NCBI GenBank assembly: GCA_038531945.1
Contig: JBCBBH010000005.1
Span: 124,001-188,000 of the forward strand
DNA from: CALBPI01 sp038531945
GTDB lineage: Bacteria > Pseudomonadota > Gammaproteobacteria > Steroidobacterales > Woeseiaceae
Length of the DNA stretch: 64,000 nucleotides
Direction: 5' to 3'
Shown here piece after piece: positions 22,595-31,442 of this stretch. A program made the translations under genes and the position numbers. The notes beneath the pieces are model-generated. The model did not search any database. It was not told the origin of the DNA and saw only the letters and a list, made by a program, of their open reading frames with translations. Numbering within the stretch: position 1 is the stretch's first letter; each line of letters begins with the position of its first letter.

Positions 22595-24466
22595 ATGAAG
22601 GATAAAAACCGTCAAAAAATTGATGAGAATCGAGATCAAATTGATGTCTCGAACTTTGAAGCAGTATCTAAGTCTGTTTATAAAAGTTTAATTGAGGCGG
22701 CCGGCACGCATGGTGAACAGCCAGCGCTGAGCTTCCAGATTGACGGTGGAGTGCGCACGCCAGCAACGACGATGACTTGGCGACACGTCATCGATGACGT
22801 GTTGCGATTTGCGAACTTTGCACGTCAGTACGCAGTGCGGTCGGATAGCAAGGTTGCCTACCTGCTGCCGAACCTTCCGGAGACGGTCATCACCTACCTC
22901 GGCTCGATGCTCGCGGGTAGCGTTGTGCCGATCAATCCGTTGCTGAATCCAACGCAAATCGCGTCGATTCTGAAGACCACAGGTGCCGAGCTGTTGGTGA
23001 CGTTAGCGCCTCTGCCGTCTGTGGATATTGCGCAACGCGCCGCAGCAGCGGTCGCAAAGGTCGGAACCATCACCACGCTGGTTGAAGTGGACCTGACACA
23101 GCATGTCTCGCCGATGAAGCGATGGCTTGCTCGCGTCGCGCGACCGAGCGTGGCGTATCCGGCATCAGTTCGTCGCGTGAGCTTTTCTGAGGCGTTGTCC
23201 GACCAACCGACTGCGTGGGTGGAGGACGCACGCAGTGAAGATCGTGTAGTGGCATGTTTTCATACCGGCGGAACCACCGGCGATCCCAAGGTCGTCCAAC
23301 ACTTCGAGCGCGGTGTCTTGTTTACCGGCTGGTTGGGCGCGTCGATGCTCTTTTCCAAGACCAGTGTTGCGCTTTGTCCTTTGCCACTTTTCCATGTGTT
23401 CGGTTGCCACGCGGTCGTCATGAGTGCTGTGTTATCGGGTGCGCATGTCGTCCTGCCGTCGCCAGCGGGTTTTCGCGGCCCACAGGTTCTTGAAAATTTC
23501 TGGAAGCTTATCGAGCGTTGGCAGGCTACGTTTGTCATTGCCGTACCCACCGCGATGTCCGCAATGCTGCAGCGACCTGTGAATGCCGATGTGTCGTCAG
23601 TCGATCTTGTGCTGTGCGGTTCAGCGCCGCTACCCGTTGCGTTGTACAACCGGTTTGAAAAGGAAACCGGCATCGAGGTCATCGAAGGTTATGGAATGAC
23701 AGAAGCCACGGCTTTGGTTTCCGCCAACCCAGTCGGTGGGCACAAGAAGATCGGGTCGGTCGGTCTGCCGTTTCCCGGCGTGGATGTGCGCGTACAAAAG
23801 ATGCACGACAATCATTGGGTACCTTGTGAAGATGATGAGGTCGGGGAAATTACGGTGCGTGGTCCGGGCGTGAGAGCCGATGCGCTCTATCTCGGCAAGG
23901 TTGAAACTGCCTCTCCCGTTGCCAACGGGTACTTGCGCACAGGTGATCTTGGGCGCTTTGATGTTGACGGGTATCTCTGGGTTACCGGTCGTACCAAAGA
24001 GTTGATTATTCGTGGAGGGCACAACATTGACCCGGTTGCGATCGAGGACGCCTTTGCGGCCCTGCCTGAGGTCGATCTTGTCGCTGCAGTAGGACAGCCA
24101 GACACGCATGCTGGTGAGGTTCCTTGTGTTTACGTCACACTGCGCGACGCACACTCTGTGACACAATCGGATCTGGCAACGCGAGCTCGATCAAAAATCG
24201 CCGAGCAGGCCGCCTGGCCCAAACATGTTGAGATCCTCGCTGACCTGCCGCAGACGGCTGTCGGCAAGGTTTTTAAACCGGCGCTTCGCAATATGGCGGT
24301 CAAGCGGGTTTTTGATAGTGCGCTGCGTGATGCGGGGCTAACCATCACCGTTGCCGAGATTATCGCTACCGATTCTGGTTCTGTCGTGGAGTTGACCCAT
24401 TACACATCGGAGGCCGTGCCGGCCATACGGCAGGCTTTGGGAGACTTCACGATCCCATGGCGCTGA
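22595..24466 (+). CDS. AMP-forming acyl-CoA synthetase
   Basis: A 623-aa member of the ANL superfamily. Motifs in order: FHTGGTTGDPKVVQHF (P-loop A3, about 227-242), GYGMTEATAL (A5), GYLRTGDLGRFDVDGYLWV (A7), GRTKELIIRGGHNI (A8) and QTAVGKVFKPALR with the acylation Lys (A10). It makes acyl-CoA from a carboxylic acid, ATP and CoA in the cytosol. Divergence from the thiolase/carotenoid-oxygenase operon suggests it activates the acid that enters that route. An N-terminal extension of about 25 polar residues (KDKNRQKIDENRDQIDVSNF) is present. The substrate class, medium-chain or isoprenoid acid, is a guess. Confidence 0.9.
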   Translation: MKDKNRQKIDENRDQIDVSNFEAVSKSVYKSLIEAAGTHGEQPALSFQIDGGVRTPATTMTWRHVIDDVLRFANFARQYAVRSDSKVAYLLPNLPETVITYLGSMLAGSVVPINPLLNPTQIASILKTTGAELLVTLAPLPSVDIAQRAAAAVAKVGTITTLVEVDLTQHVSPMKRWLARVARPSVAYPASVRRVSFSEALSDQPTAWVEDARSEDRVVACFHTGGTTGDPKVVQHFERGVLFTGWLGASMLFSKTSVALCPLPLFHVFGCHAVVMSAVLSGAHVVLPSPAGFRGPQVLENFWKLIERWQATFVIAVPTAMSAMLQRPVNADVSSVDLVLCGSAPLPVALYNRFEKETGIEVIEGYGMTEATALVSANPVGGHKKIGSVGLPFPGVDVRVQKMHDNHWVPCEDDEVGEITVRGPGVRADALYLGKVETASPVANGYLRTGDLGRFDVDGYLWVTGRTKELIIRGGHNIDPVAIEDAFAALPEVDLVAAVGQPDTHAGEVPCVYVTLRDAHSVTQSDLATRARSKIAEQAAWPKHVEILADLPQTAVGKVFKPALRNMAVKRVFDSALRDAGLTITVAEIIATDSGSVVELTHYTSEAVPAIRQALGDFTIPWR

Positions 24467-24534
24467 CGTCTGTCACGATGTCATACTGCGCGCCATGAAC
24501 GCACTTAGCACGACGATTTCCTTTAGCTTCCATC

Positions 24535-25389
24535 ATGGCTAGTCGACGGATTGATACCCGGGCGATCGGTCTAGACGTGGGCATGCAATTTGCGCGGTGG
24601 TTGACCGGTGCGGAGCACTTGCACTACGGCTTGTGGAACGACCTTGCAGTGAATGCGGGGAACGTCGGTCGTGCACAGGCGGCCTACACGCAGAAGCTTC
24701 TCGGACTGTTCCCGGGTGAGTCCCTGAAGGTACTGGATGTGGGCGGCGGTGCCGGCGAAACCGCCGGGGAAATGGGTGCACTCGGACACACTGTGGATAT
24801 TGTGACACCTTCGAAAATGTTGGCCGAACGTTGTCGGGTCAATGCGCCGAAGGCCACGACCCACCAGTCAAAGTTCGAAGATTTTACGTCCGATGAGAGG
24901 TTCGATCTTGCTTTGTTCTCCGAGAGCTTTCAGTACATACCACCACAACTTGCCTTGGCGAAAGCCTGCCAACTAATCAATCCTGGCGGCCATGTATTGA
25001 TCTCGGATTGTTTCCGTTCCGATCGGTTCGAGCGCAGCGCCGAAAAGCGCGCGGTCGGTGGCGGCCATGCGGTAGCGAACTTCCAGAAGATCGTGGCAGA
25101 TATGCCCCTTGAGACTTTGATGACCGATGACATCACAGAGGCGGTTGCGCCATCGATCGACATTGAGCAGGGCTTCTACAAGATATTAGGGACAGCAGTT
25201 TTTCGATACGACGAAGAGCTGCTCGACAAGCGTCCGAAGACACGTTGGTTGGCGCATCGGCTGCTGCGATTGCTGGTCTCGGAGCGAAGACGAAATCGTT
25301 TGTTGCAACGACTGCAGGGCGATGAGCGCACCAGCGACGTGTTCCTCCAAAACAACCGTTATCTACAGATCCTGATGAAACGGGTTTAG
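24535..25389 (+). CDS. Class I SAM-dependent methyltransferase
   Basis: A 284-aa enzyme with the Rossmann SAM-binding motif LKVLDVGGGAGETAGEMG (motif I, about 64-81), the acidic loop after strand 2 (VDIVTPSK), motif II-like RFDLALFSESFQYIP and motif III-like INPGGHVLISDCFR. The beginning, with LTGAEHLHYGLW, recalls small-molecule and lipid methyltransferases that bind an amphipathic substrate. It follows the acyl-CoA synthetase by 68 bases on the same strand and may share its promoter. A role in the same pathway is possible but not shown. Confidence 0.82.
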   Translation: MASRRIDTRAIGLDVGMQFARWLTGAEHLHYGLWNDLAVNAGNVGRAQAAYTQKLLGLFPGESLKVLDVGGGAGETAGEMGALGHTVDIVTPSKMLAERCRVNAPKATTHQSKFEDFTSDERFDLALFSESFQYIPPQLALAKACQLINPGGHVLISDCFRSDRFERSAEKRAVGGGHAVANFQKIVADMPLETLMTDDITEAVAPSIDIEQGFYKILGTAVFRYDEELLDKRPKTRWLAHRLLRLLVSERRRNRLLQRLQGDERTSDVFLQNNRYLQILMKRV

Positions 25390-25417
25390 CGACTCCACTT
25401 TCGATTTCTCGACACCC

Positions 25418-27544
25418 TCATTCGGTCGCGCTGACCATCTCGAGGACGCCTGACTCGAGCGCTTGCTCGATCCATTCCTTGGACAAGTCGTCGGAAACCA
25501 CAGCCACAGCGGGATGGTACCCCGTCCAGCGATGACGTCCGGCTTGCTTGGATGCGTACAGCGCGTGGTCAGCGATACAAACAACGTCCTGCCAGGAATA
25601 CCGTTCGGGATGTGTCCCGTCGAAAGGGAGGGCGGCAAAGCCGATCGAACAGGTGCACTTCAGAACCTGACCGGTTTCAAGGATGGTGCCTCGCGCCGCA
25701 ATCGCATTGCGAATTTTCTCGGCAATGAACGGTGCGTTCAAACGGTCGACGAAACGGGCAACGACGAGAAATTCCTCACCACCCCAGCGAATGGCGTAGT
25801 CCTCTTCTCGTGTGACTTCGAGTAGACAGGTACCGACCGACTTCAGCACAGCGTCCCCGGCGTCGTGACCGTACTCATCGTTAACCTGTTTGAAATGGTC
25901 AATATCGATCAGGAAGAATACAAGGTCGGCCGCTTCATTAGCAGCGAACTCCGACCGGAGTTGACGCTCCTGCCACAGTCGGACACTGCGTGCGATATCA
26001 GAATCAATATGACGTTCGAGGAACCGTCGATTCGACAGGCCGGTCAGGCTATCGGTGAGGCTGGCCTGGTCGACCGCATCGTAGGCATCTGTGAGTTCGG
26101 CATTGCGCTCGCGCAAGGCCTGCGTCTTTACCGCGACTTCCTCTGCCAGACGGAGGTTTTGTAGATGCGCCATTCGGCGGTTGTAAAGCATGAAAGCGAT
26201 AACAAAGCCCACGATCAAACTGACGATCCACATACGTTGTCGAATCGATTCGCGTTCGAGCGCCAACGTCGCCAGTTTCCGGTCTTTCTGCGCCAGCTCG
26301 AGTGCGATCGCCTGCCGTTCGAACTCGACTTCACCTTGCATCGCTGCCAAAACCGATGTCCGCATGCTGTCCGAGAGTTGCTGGCTCACTGCAATTCGCT
26401 GTCGCATGGCTTGCAGCGCGTCGTTCGGTCTGTCGGCTGCTTCAAGAACTTTAGCTTGCAGCTCATGCAACCAAAGCACCCGCTGCATCGACTTTTGAGC
26501 GATTGCATCGTCCAGTGCTGCTTCAATATGTTGCAGAGCGGACCCATACGAGCCGAGGGACAACTCGACCTCGGCAAGCCACTGTCGTGCGCGATTCGCC
26601 AGAACCGGCCAGTCTTCGGCCTCGCTGATGGCGAGCACCTCAAGCAGTTGATCACGTGCATCGTCGGCGTTGTCTTCGAGACTCTCGATTCTTGCCATTG
26701 TGGCCAAAGACCATTGATAGTCCCGAGGCGTATCGATTGATGCGAACAATTGCATCGCGGTTTCGACATTGTTCCGTGCAGAGGCTAGTTGTCCCAGTTC
26801 GATCAAGACCATGCCGAGACGAACATGGCTGTACGCAATGTTTCTCGGTGTGCCGTCCGCACGATCGAGTTCAAGGGCATCCTCGTAGTAACGCAGCGCT
26901 TCATCGTATTCACCTAAGGATTCGTGAATCGATGCGATATTGAACAGGCCATCTGCAACCCCGGATCCATCGCCGATTTGTCGAGCAATCGCCATGGAGC
27001 GTTGGTGCCACTCGAGCGATTGCTCGAGCTGGCCAAGGAAGCGGTAGATCACGCCGTAAGTGTTGTAGACGCTCAGCGCGCCGACGGTGTCATCGGCTAG
27101 TGCAAACTCATCACGCGATTGATGGAGCCACGAAAGCGCGCTCGCGTAGTCGGCCCGATAGCGATGTACGCGTGCCAACTGCAGCAAGACGTTCCCCCGT
27201 TCACTGGACGGATCGGTTTCCCCCAGCAGATGCAGACTCTCAAGCAGGAATCGCTCTGCTTCGTCGTACCGATTTAGTTCGATGTAGACTTCCGAGAGAC
27301 TCGTCATGATCTGGATCTGAGCCCCAGTGTTCGACGAATCGAAGCGATCCTCGAGCGCGGCGATTGCCAGTGCCTCAGCTTCGCTCAGTCGGCCTTCGCG
27401 TTGCGCTTGCCGAACCGATTCGACAATCGTGGCCGGGTCGAAGCTCACCGCGTGAGCAAACCCTGTCGTCGACAGTACGACAACAAAGCCGATCGCTATG
27501 CGGCAGCTTATCGACTTAAGACACTTCACGATCGCAGGCTCCAT
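25418..27544 (-). CDS. Periplasmic-TPR, membrane-anchored diguanylate cyclase (GGDEF)
   Basis: A 708-aa signalling protein. A Sec signal (IAIGFVVVLSTTGFAHA) precedes about seven TPR-like helical hairpins (about 60-390; repeats such as GDGSGVADGLFNIASIHESL and YDEALRYYEDALELD). Then come a membrane helix (MWIVSLIVGFVIAFML), a coiled coil (LAEEVAVKTQALRERNAELT) and a GGDEF domain (SLTDSLTGLSNRRFLERH ... RWGGEEFLVV). The signature is GGEEF, which supports activity. No RxxD inhibitory site is obvious just before it. It makes c-di-GMP in response to a periplasmic signal bound by the TPRs (inference). The ATG at 27544 is preferred to an in-frame start at 27601 because it gives a normal signal peptide. 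Isolated gene. Confidence 0.9.
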   Translation of the reverse strand: MEPAIVKCLKSISCRIAIGFVVVLSTTGFAHAVSFDPATIVESVRQAQREGRLSEAEALAIAALEDRFDSSNTGAQIQIMTSLSEVYIELNRYDEAERFLLESLHLLGETDPSSERGNVLLQLARVHRYRADYASALSWLHQSRDEFALADDTVGALSVYNTYGVIYRFLGQLEQSLEWHQRSMAIARQIGDGSGVADGLFNIASIHESLGEYDEALRYYEDALELDRADGTPRNIAYSHVRLGMVLIELGQLASARNNVETAMQLFASIDTPRDYQWSLATMARIESLEDNADDARDQLLEVLAISEAEDWPVLANRARQWLAEVELSLGSYGSALQHIEAALDDAIAQKSMQRVLWLHELQAKVLEAADRPNDALQAMRQRIAVSQQLSDSMRTSVLAAMQGEVEFERQAIALELAQKDRKLATLALERESIRQRMWIVSLIVGFVIAFMLYNRRMAHLQNLRLAEEVAVKTQALRERNAELTDAYDAVDQASLTDSLTGLSNRRFLERHIDSDIARSVRLWQERQLRSEFAANEAADLVFFLIDIDHFKQVNDEYGHDAGDAVLKSVGTCLLEVTREEDYAIRWGGEEFLVVARFVDRLNAPFIAEKIRNAIAARGTILETGQVLKCTCSIGFAALPFDGTHPERYSWQDVVCIADHALYASKQAGRHRWTGYHPAVAVVSDDLSKEWIEQALESGVLEMVSATE

Positions 27545-27932
27545 GGCACAGACTCGGTCAACGACACCTGAACAGGTGCGACGTGTTCTGGATCGGCGCA
27601 CCGCCTTTGGCCATCATCGCATACTTGGCGTGGGCAAGAAGGAGATGCTTGATGCATGAAATCGAGCAGCCGAGCGACATGTTCGCCGACCGCGGACAAA
27701 CGTCGAGCTTCCACATAAGGGGCTGTTTGACGCGCTGTGTTCAAGGGGAGTCGCACTGCGGGCGGTGTGATGCGCGCATCCTGCCAGCGAAACGGCGACG
27801 CGCTTGGGTTCCGTCAGGATTTTCCGATAGCCAGCGGTGACTCGCAGACACCGAGAGACGCGGTAGCGGCATCGTTTCGGCGAAGGGTGTGATACTTACC
27901 TCTGAATGAGTGATTCGATTTAAAATGGCGAG
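27545..27932. other. Divergent intergenic region, 388 bases
   Basis: It lies between the diguanylate cyclase and a TonB-dependent receptor. It contains the inverted repeat CACCTGAACAGGTG (27565-27578), 20 bases upstream of the cyclase start. An AT-rich TTTAAAAT lies close to the receptor start, perhaps a -10 element. The weak reading frames here have no ribosome-binding sites or recognisable domains, and no c-di-GMP riboswitch motif was recognised. Confidence 0.6.
27565..27578. promoter_or_regulatory. Inverted repeat CACCTG-AA-CAGGTG upstream of the diguanylate cyclase
   Basis: A perfect six-base inverted repeat with a two-base spacer sits just upstream of the cyclase start codon. It may be an operator or a small leader hairpin next to the ribosome-binding region. 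No regulator can be assigned. Confidence 0.35.
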
Positions 27933-29993
27933 ATGACGTTGAATCGACTCTCACACGTAGCGCTGACGCTCTCGCTGGCCGCTATGTTCTGCCTTTGTCA
28001 GACCGCCCAGTCTCAATCGACTGAGTCTTCGGTCCGCCAAGTGCTTGAGCCTCAGGAATTTTCGCGGTTTGCGCCAAGGACCGCTCTGGACATGGCCCGT
28101 CAGGTGCCTGGTTTTCCTATCGATGAAGGAGAATCCGAGCGCGGTTTCGGCCAGGCGGACACCAACATCCTGGTCAACGGGCGGCGCATTTCGGGCAAGT
28201 CGAACGGCCCGGTTAGCGTGCTCGGCAGGATTCCTGCGGATGATGTAGTTCGTTTGGAAATTCTCGATGGTGCCAGCCTCGATATCGGTGGCTTGTCGGG
28301 TCAGGTGCTGAATGTTGTAACAGCAACAGGGGGCGGTATCACCGGCCAGTTTCGCTACTCGCCCGAAGGACGTACCGACGGCGTGCCTTTCCGGTGGGGC
28401 GATGCGGCCTTTGCGCTGTCGGGGGGCAGTGAGTTTACCGAGTGGACACTGAACATCAGCAACGAACAAGCCAGCCGCGGCGCGACGGGCCCGGAGGTCG
28501 TAACCGACGGCCTAGGCGTCGTGACGGATCGACGCGAGGAGGACTTCGAGAACTTCTTTGATCAACCCGGCATTGCCGGCTCGGTGACACGGGTGTGGCC
28601 ATCAGGAAATGTCTTGAACGTGTCTGCCGAGGTGAATTGGTTCTTGTTCGAATTGCAGGAACGTTCGCGCCGTAATCCCATTGACGATGTCGAGCAGACT
28701 CGTGATCTAGTCGAGACTGAGGATGAGTTCAATTTTGAGATCGGTGCAGACTACGATTTTGCATTGGGTCGTGGACGGGTAAAGCTCATCGGTCTACATC
28801 GATATGAAGATAGTCCGACTGAAGCTCGGGTTCGAACGGATTTTTCGGATGAACGACCACCGACAGGCTCGGTTTTCGATCGCCGCGCGGAGGAGGCCGA
28901 AACGGTTTTGCGTGCCGAGTATACGTACAACGCATGGGGTGGTGATTGGCAGTGGTCGCTGGAAGGCACGCACAATTTTCTGGATATCGACGGCACCTTA
29001 AGCGTTCGAGATGACAACGGCGAATTGATGCCAATCGAACTGCCGGGCGTTTCCTCGCGGGTTGAAGAGGATCGCGCGGAGTTAACGGCGAGCTACAGCC
29101 ATGCGTTGACCGAGCGGATCCAAATGCAGTATTCGCTCGGCGCCGAATATTCGGAGATTCGGCAATCTGGTTTGTCGGGGCAAACGCGTGACTTCATTCG
29201 GCCCAAAGGGTTTATCTCCGCAAATTGGTCGGCCAGTGATGCTTTGGATGTCGCTGTACAGCTTGAACGGCAAGTCGGCCAGCTGCGGTTCTTCGACTTT
29301 ATCGCGTCGATCAACGTCAATCAGGATCGCGTCAATGTATCGAACGCGGACCTCGTGCCGCCCCAGAGTTGGCTACTGACAGTGCAAGCCCAGCAATCAC
29401 TTGCCGATTGGGGCTCCGTCACATTGAGTGGTTTTTTCGAGGACATTACGGACATTGTTGATCAGATTCCGATCGAGGGTGGGGGGCAAGCGCCCGGCAA
29501 CGTCGATGCGGCAGAACGTTGGGGCGCTTCGACCAACCTGACACTGCTGTTAGATCCGATGGGATGGCAAGGGCTCCGCGTCGACCTCGATGCTGGCTAC
29601 ACGCGCTCTAAAGTGATTGATCCGTTGACGGGCGCTGAACGCCCGATTTCCGATGACGACTACCTCGAGTTTGAAGCGACGATTCGGCAAGACTTCTCGG
29701 GAACGCAATGGGCGGCGGGTATAGAGATGTTCTATGACGAAAACCGGCCTTCGGTTCGACTTGACGAGATCAGTTTGAATCGACCCACCCGACCGTTCAC
29801 TCGCGTTTTCTTAGAAAACAAAGACGTTTGGGGGATGACATTGCGCGGGAGTGTCGGGAATCTCAACGATCGCAGGATCGAATTCACGAGAACGATTTTC
29901 GACGACCGGGTCGCCAACGAAGTGGCGTTCAGTGAGGCGCGTTTGCGAGAGTTTGGACTGCTGATCCGTTTGGACATTGAAGGCAGCTTCTGA
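27933..29993 (+). CDS. TonB-dependent outer-membrane receptor
   Basis: A 686-aa outer-membrane protein: signal peptide (ALTLSLAAMFCLCQTAQS), plug domain (TALDMARQVPGFPID ... NILVNGRRISGKS ... VVRLEILDGAS, about 45-130), then alternating beta-strands of a 22-strand barrel ending in LIRLDIEGSF with a terminal Phe. No clear TonB box is visible near the mature N-terminus. This plug type (GFxVNGRR) occurs in receptors often annotated as TonB-dependent for unknown or carbohydrate substrates. The next gene, a histidine kinase, begins within its end, so the two are likely one operon. Substrate unknown. Confidence 0.87.
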   Translation: MTLNRLSHVALTLSLAAMFCLCQTAQSQSTESSVRQVLEPQEFSRFAPRTALDMARQVPGFPIDEGESERGFGQADTNILVNGRRISGKSNGPVSVLGRIPADDVVRLEILDGASLDIGGLSGQVLNVVTATGGGITGQFRYSPEGRTDGVPFRWGDAAFALSGGSEFTEWTLNISNEQASRGATGPEVVTDGLGVVTDRREEDFENFFDQPGIAGSVTRVWPSGNVLNVSAEVNWFLFELQERSRRNPIDDVEQTRDLVETEDEFNFEIGADYDFALGRGRVKLIGLHRYEDSPTEARVRTDFSDERPPTGSVFDRRAEEAETVLRAEYTYNAWGGDWQWSLEGTHNFLDIDGTLSVRDDNGELMPIELPGVSSRVEEDRAELTASYSHALTERIQMQYSLGAEYSEIRQSGLSGQTRDFIRPKGFISANWSASDALDVAVQLERQVGQLRFFDFIASINVNQDRVNVSNADLVPPQSWLLTVQAQQSLADWGSVTLSGFFEDITDIVDQIPIEGGGQAPGNVDAAERWGASTNLTLLLDPMGWQGLRVDLDAGYTRSKVIDPLTGAERPISDDDYLEFEATIRQDFSGTQWAAGIEMFYDENRPSVRLDEISLNRPTRPFTRVFLENKDVWGMTLRGSVGNLNDRRIEFTRTIFDDRVANEVAFSEARLREFGLLIRLDIEGSF

Positions 29994-31353
29994 CGCATTA
30001 ACAAACGTTCGCAAACCCTCGCCTACGTTGTATTGTAGAGGTGAAGGGGCGTGTGCGGGAACCTACTTGGTCTCGATTTCACATTTGACGCAAGTTGAGC
30101 TGGATCGACAGTTCAGAGCCGTGCGCATCGATGACGATGGCGTTCAGGATCTGGCTGCGCGCCTGGTCGTTGTCTTCGTTATCGGTATTGTTCTGTGGCG
30201 TAGCACCGACCAGATCCTGATGTTGATTTGGGGTGTGACGTACGTTGCGCTCAACCTCGTGTTCTGGAAAGTCGTGTCGCAGGAGGTCGAGCCCATCACG
30301 GCGAAGCGATTGCGACTCGCGCTCTCCTGGAGTGTGTTTATCTCGTCCTGGTATGCCGGAATGGTCGTGCACGTCGCGTCGATCGGCGATGGCGATTACC
30401 TGATCCTCGCGGCATGCGGCACGGTAGGCGCCGCACTCCACACCCTATCGACCAACGACAAATTCAGTTACTCAGCACTGATTGATCTTTGTACGACCGT
30501 GGTCGCCGGCATTGGCGTGTTGTTGGCTGCGGTCAGTGCCGTGGCATCCTTTTGGGGGAGCGTTGCGACCTTGTTTGGTGGTGCGTGCGTCATTGGATAT
30601 TTCTGTATCGCGGTTCGCCAGGTACTGAATGATCGCGAGATGTTGCAAAACCGCTACGAGGCTGATGTTCAAGATCAAAAAATGCGCGCGCTCGGTCAGC
30701 TATCCAGTGGCATCGCGCATGATTTCAACAACCTATTGGCCGTAGTCTCGATGAACATTGAGCTTGCCAAAGTCGCCAACGAAAAGCCCGAGCGGGAAAA
30801 GTTCCTTGACCATGCCTACACCGCAGCGGAGAGTGGAGCCGAGCTCATAAAACAGATGATGGCGTACGTTCGCCAGTCTGACTTGAGGGTCACCGAGGTG
30901 AACGTGCCTGCGCTGATGGAGCGACTGTTATCGATGCTCCCGCGCTTGCTGCCGGCGCGTATCGATCTCGGTGTCGACGTTGCGCCGGACTGTACTGTTC
31001 AGTGTGACCCGGACATGCTGGAGAGCGCGTTGCTTAACCTTGTGATCAACGCTCGCGATGCTATTGGTGATCGTCCAGGTCGAATTGATATCTCTGTCGG
31101 CGTTGACCACGCAACTTCGATGGTCGTCATCAAGGTGTGTGACTCGGGCCCTGGAATGGACTCAAAAACGCTCGCAAAAGCCTGCGAACCCTATTTTTCG
31201 ACCAAAGATGTGGGTCACGGTTCGGGCTTGGGGTTATCGATGGTGAAAGGATTCGCCGAGCAGTCGGGTGGCAAACTAACCCTTGCCAACCGACCTGTTG
31301 GCGGGCTTGATGTCCGGTTGTACCTGCCCGCGCCGCCCCCGGGGTCGCGGTGA
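29977..31353 (+). CDS. Membrane sensor histidine kinase without receiver
   Basis: A protein of up to 458 aa. About five membrane helices (LVVVFVIGIVLW ... VATLFGGACVIGYFCIAV, about 58-220) precede a HisKA domain with H-box SSGIAHDFNNLLAVVSMN. The HATPase has an N-box LLNLVINARDAI, G1 DSGPGM, F-box ACEPYFSTK and G2 GSGLGLSMVKGF. All catalytic boxes look intact. The HDFNNLL form is typical of hybrid or PAS kinases with a separate receiver. No response regulator gene is adjacent, so its partner lies elsewhere. The TTG at 29977 overlaps the receptor gene by 17 bases. A TTG at 30067 is an alternative, so the exact N-terminus is uncertain. Confidence 0.87.
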   Translation: MKAASDALTNVRKPSPTLYCRGEGACAGTYLVSISHLTQVELDRQFRAVRIDDDGVQDLAARLVVVFVIGIVLWRSTDQILMLIWGVTYVALNLVFWKVVSQEVEPITAKRLRLALSWSVFISSWYAGMVVHVASIGDGDYLILAACGTVGAALHTLSTNDKFSYSALIDLCTTVVAGIGVLLAAVSAVASFWGSVATLFGGACVIGYFCIAVRQVLNDREMLQNRYEADVQDQKMRALGQLSSGIAHDFNNLLAVVSMNIELAKVANEKPEREKFLDHAYTAAESGAELIKQMMAYVRQSDLRVTEVNVPALMERLLSMLPRLLPARIDLGVDVAPDCTVQCDPDMLESALLNLVINARDAIGDRPGRIDISVGVDHATSMVVIKVCDSGPGMDSKTLAKACEPYFSTKDVGHGSGLGLSMVKGFAEQSGGKLTLANRPVGGLDVRLYLPAPPPGSR

Positions 31354-31400
31354 TCCATTTCGTTCCCCGGGTAATGACTTTACTTTGATCATAGTTTCGA

Positions 31401-31440
31401 TGATTATCGATTCGTATATATACGAATCGGTGGTTATCGA
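31401..31440. promoter_or_regulatory. 22-base palindrome flanked by 10-base direct repeats before the ATPase gene
   Basis: A perfect 22-base palindrome (31408-31429, half-site CGATTCGTATA) is flanked by TGATTATCGA (31401-31410) and TGGTTATCGA (31431-31440). These are direct repeats that match at nine of ten bases and are spaced exactly 30 bases, about three helical turns. The block ends two bases before the TTG start of the ATPase gene. It is AT-rich against a GC-rich background. A strong candidate operator; it could also form a cruciform or an RNA hairpin over the translation start. Confidence 0.6.
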
Positions 31441-31442
31441 AA

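Noticed and set aside
27583..27840. An 85-codon frame in the divergent region before the TonB receptor
   Set aside because: No ribosome-binding site and no recognisable sequence; the overlapping opposite-strand frame is equally weak.
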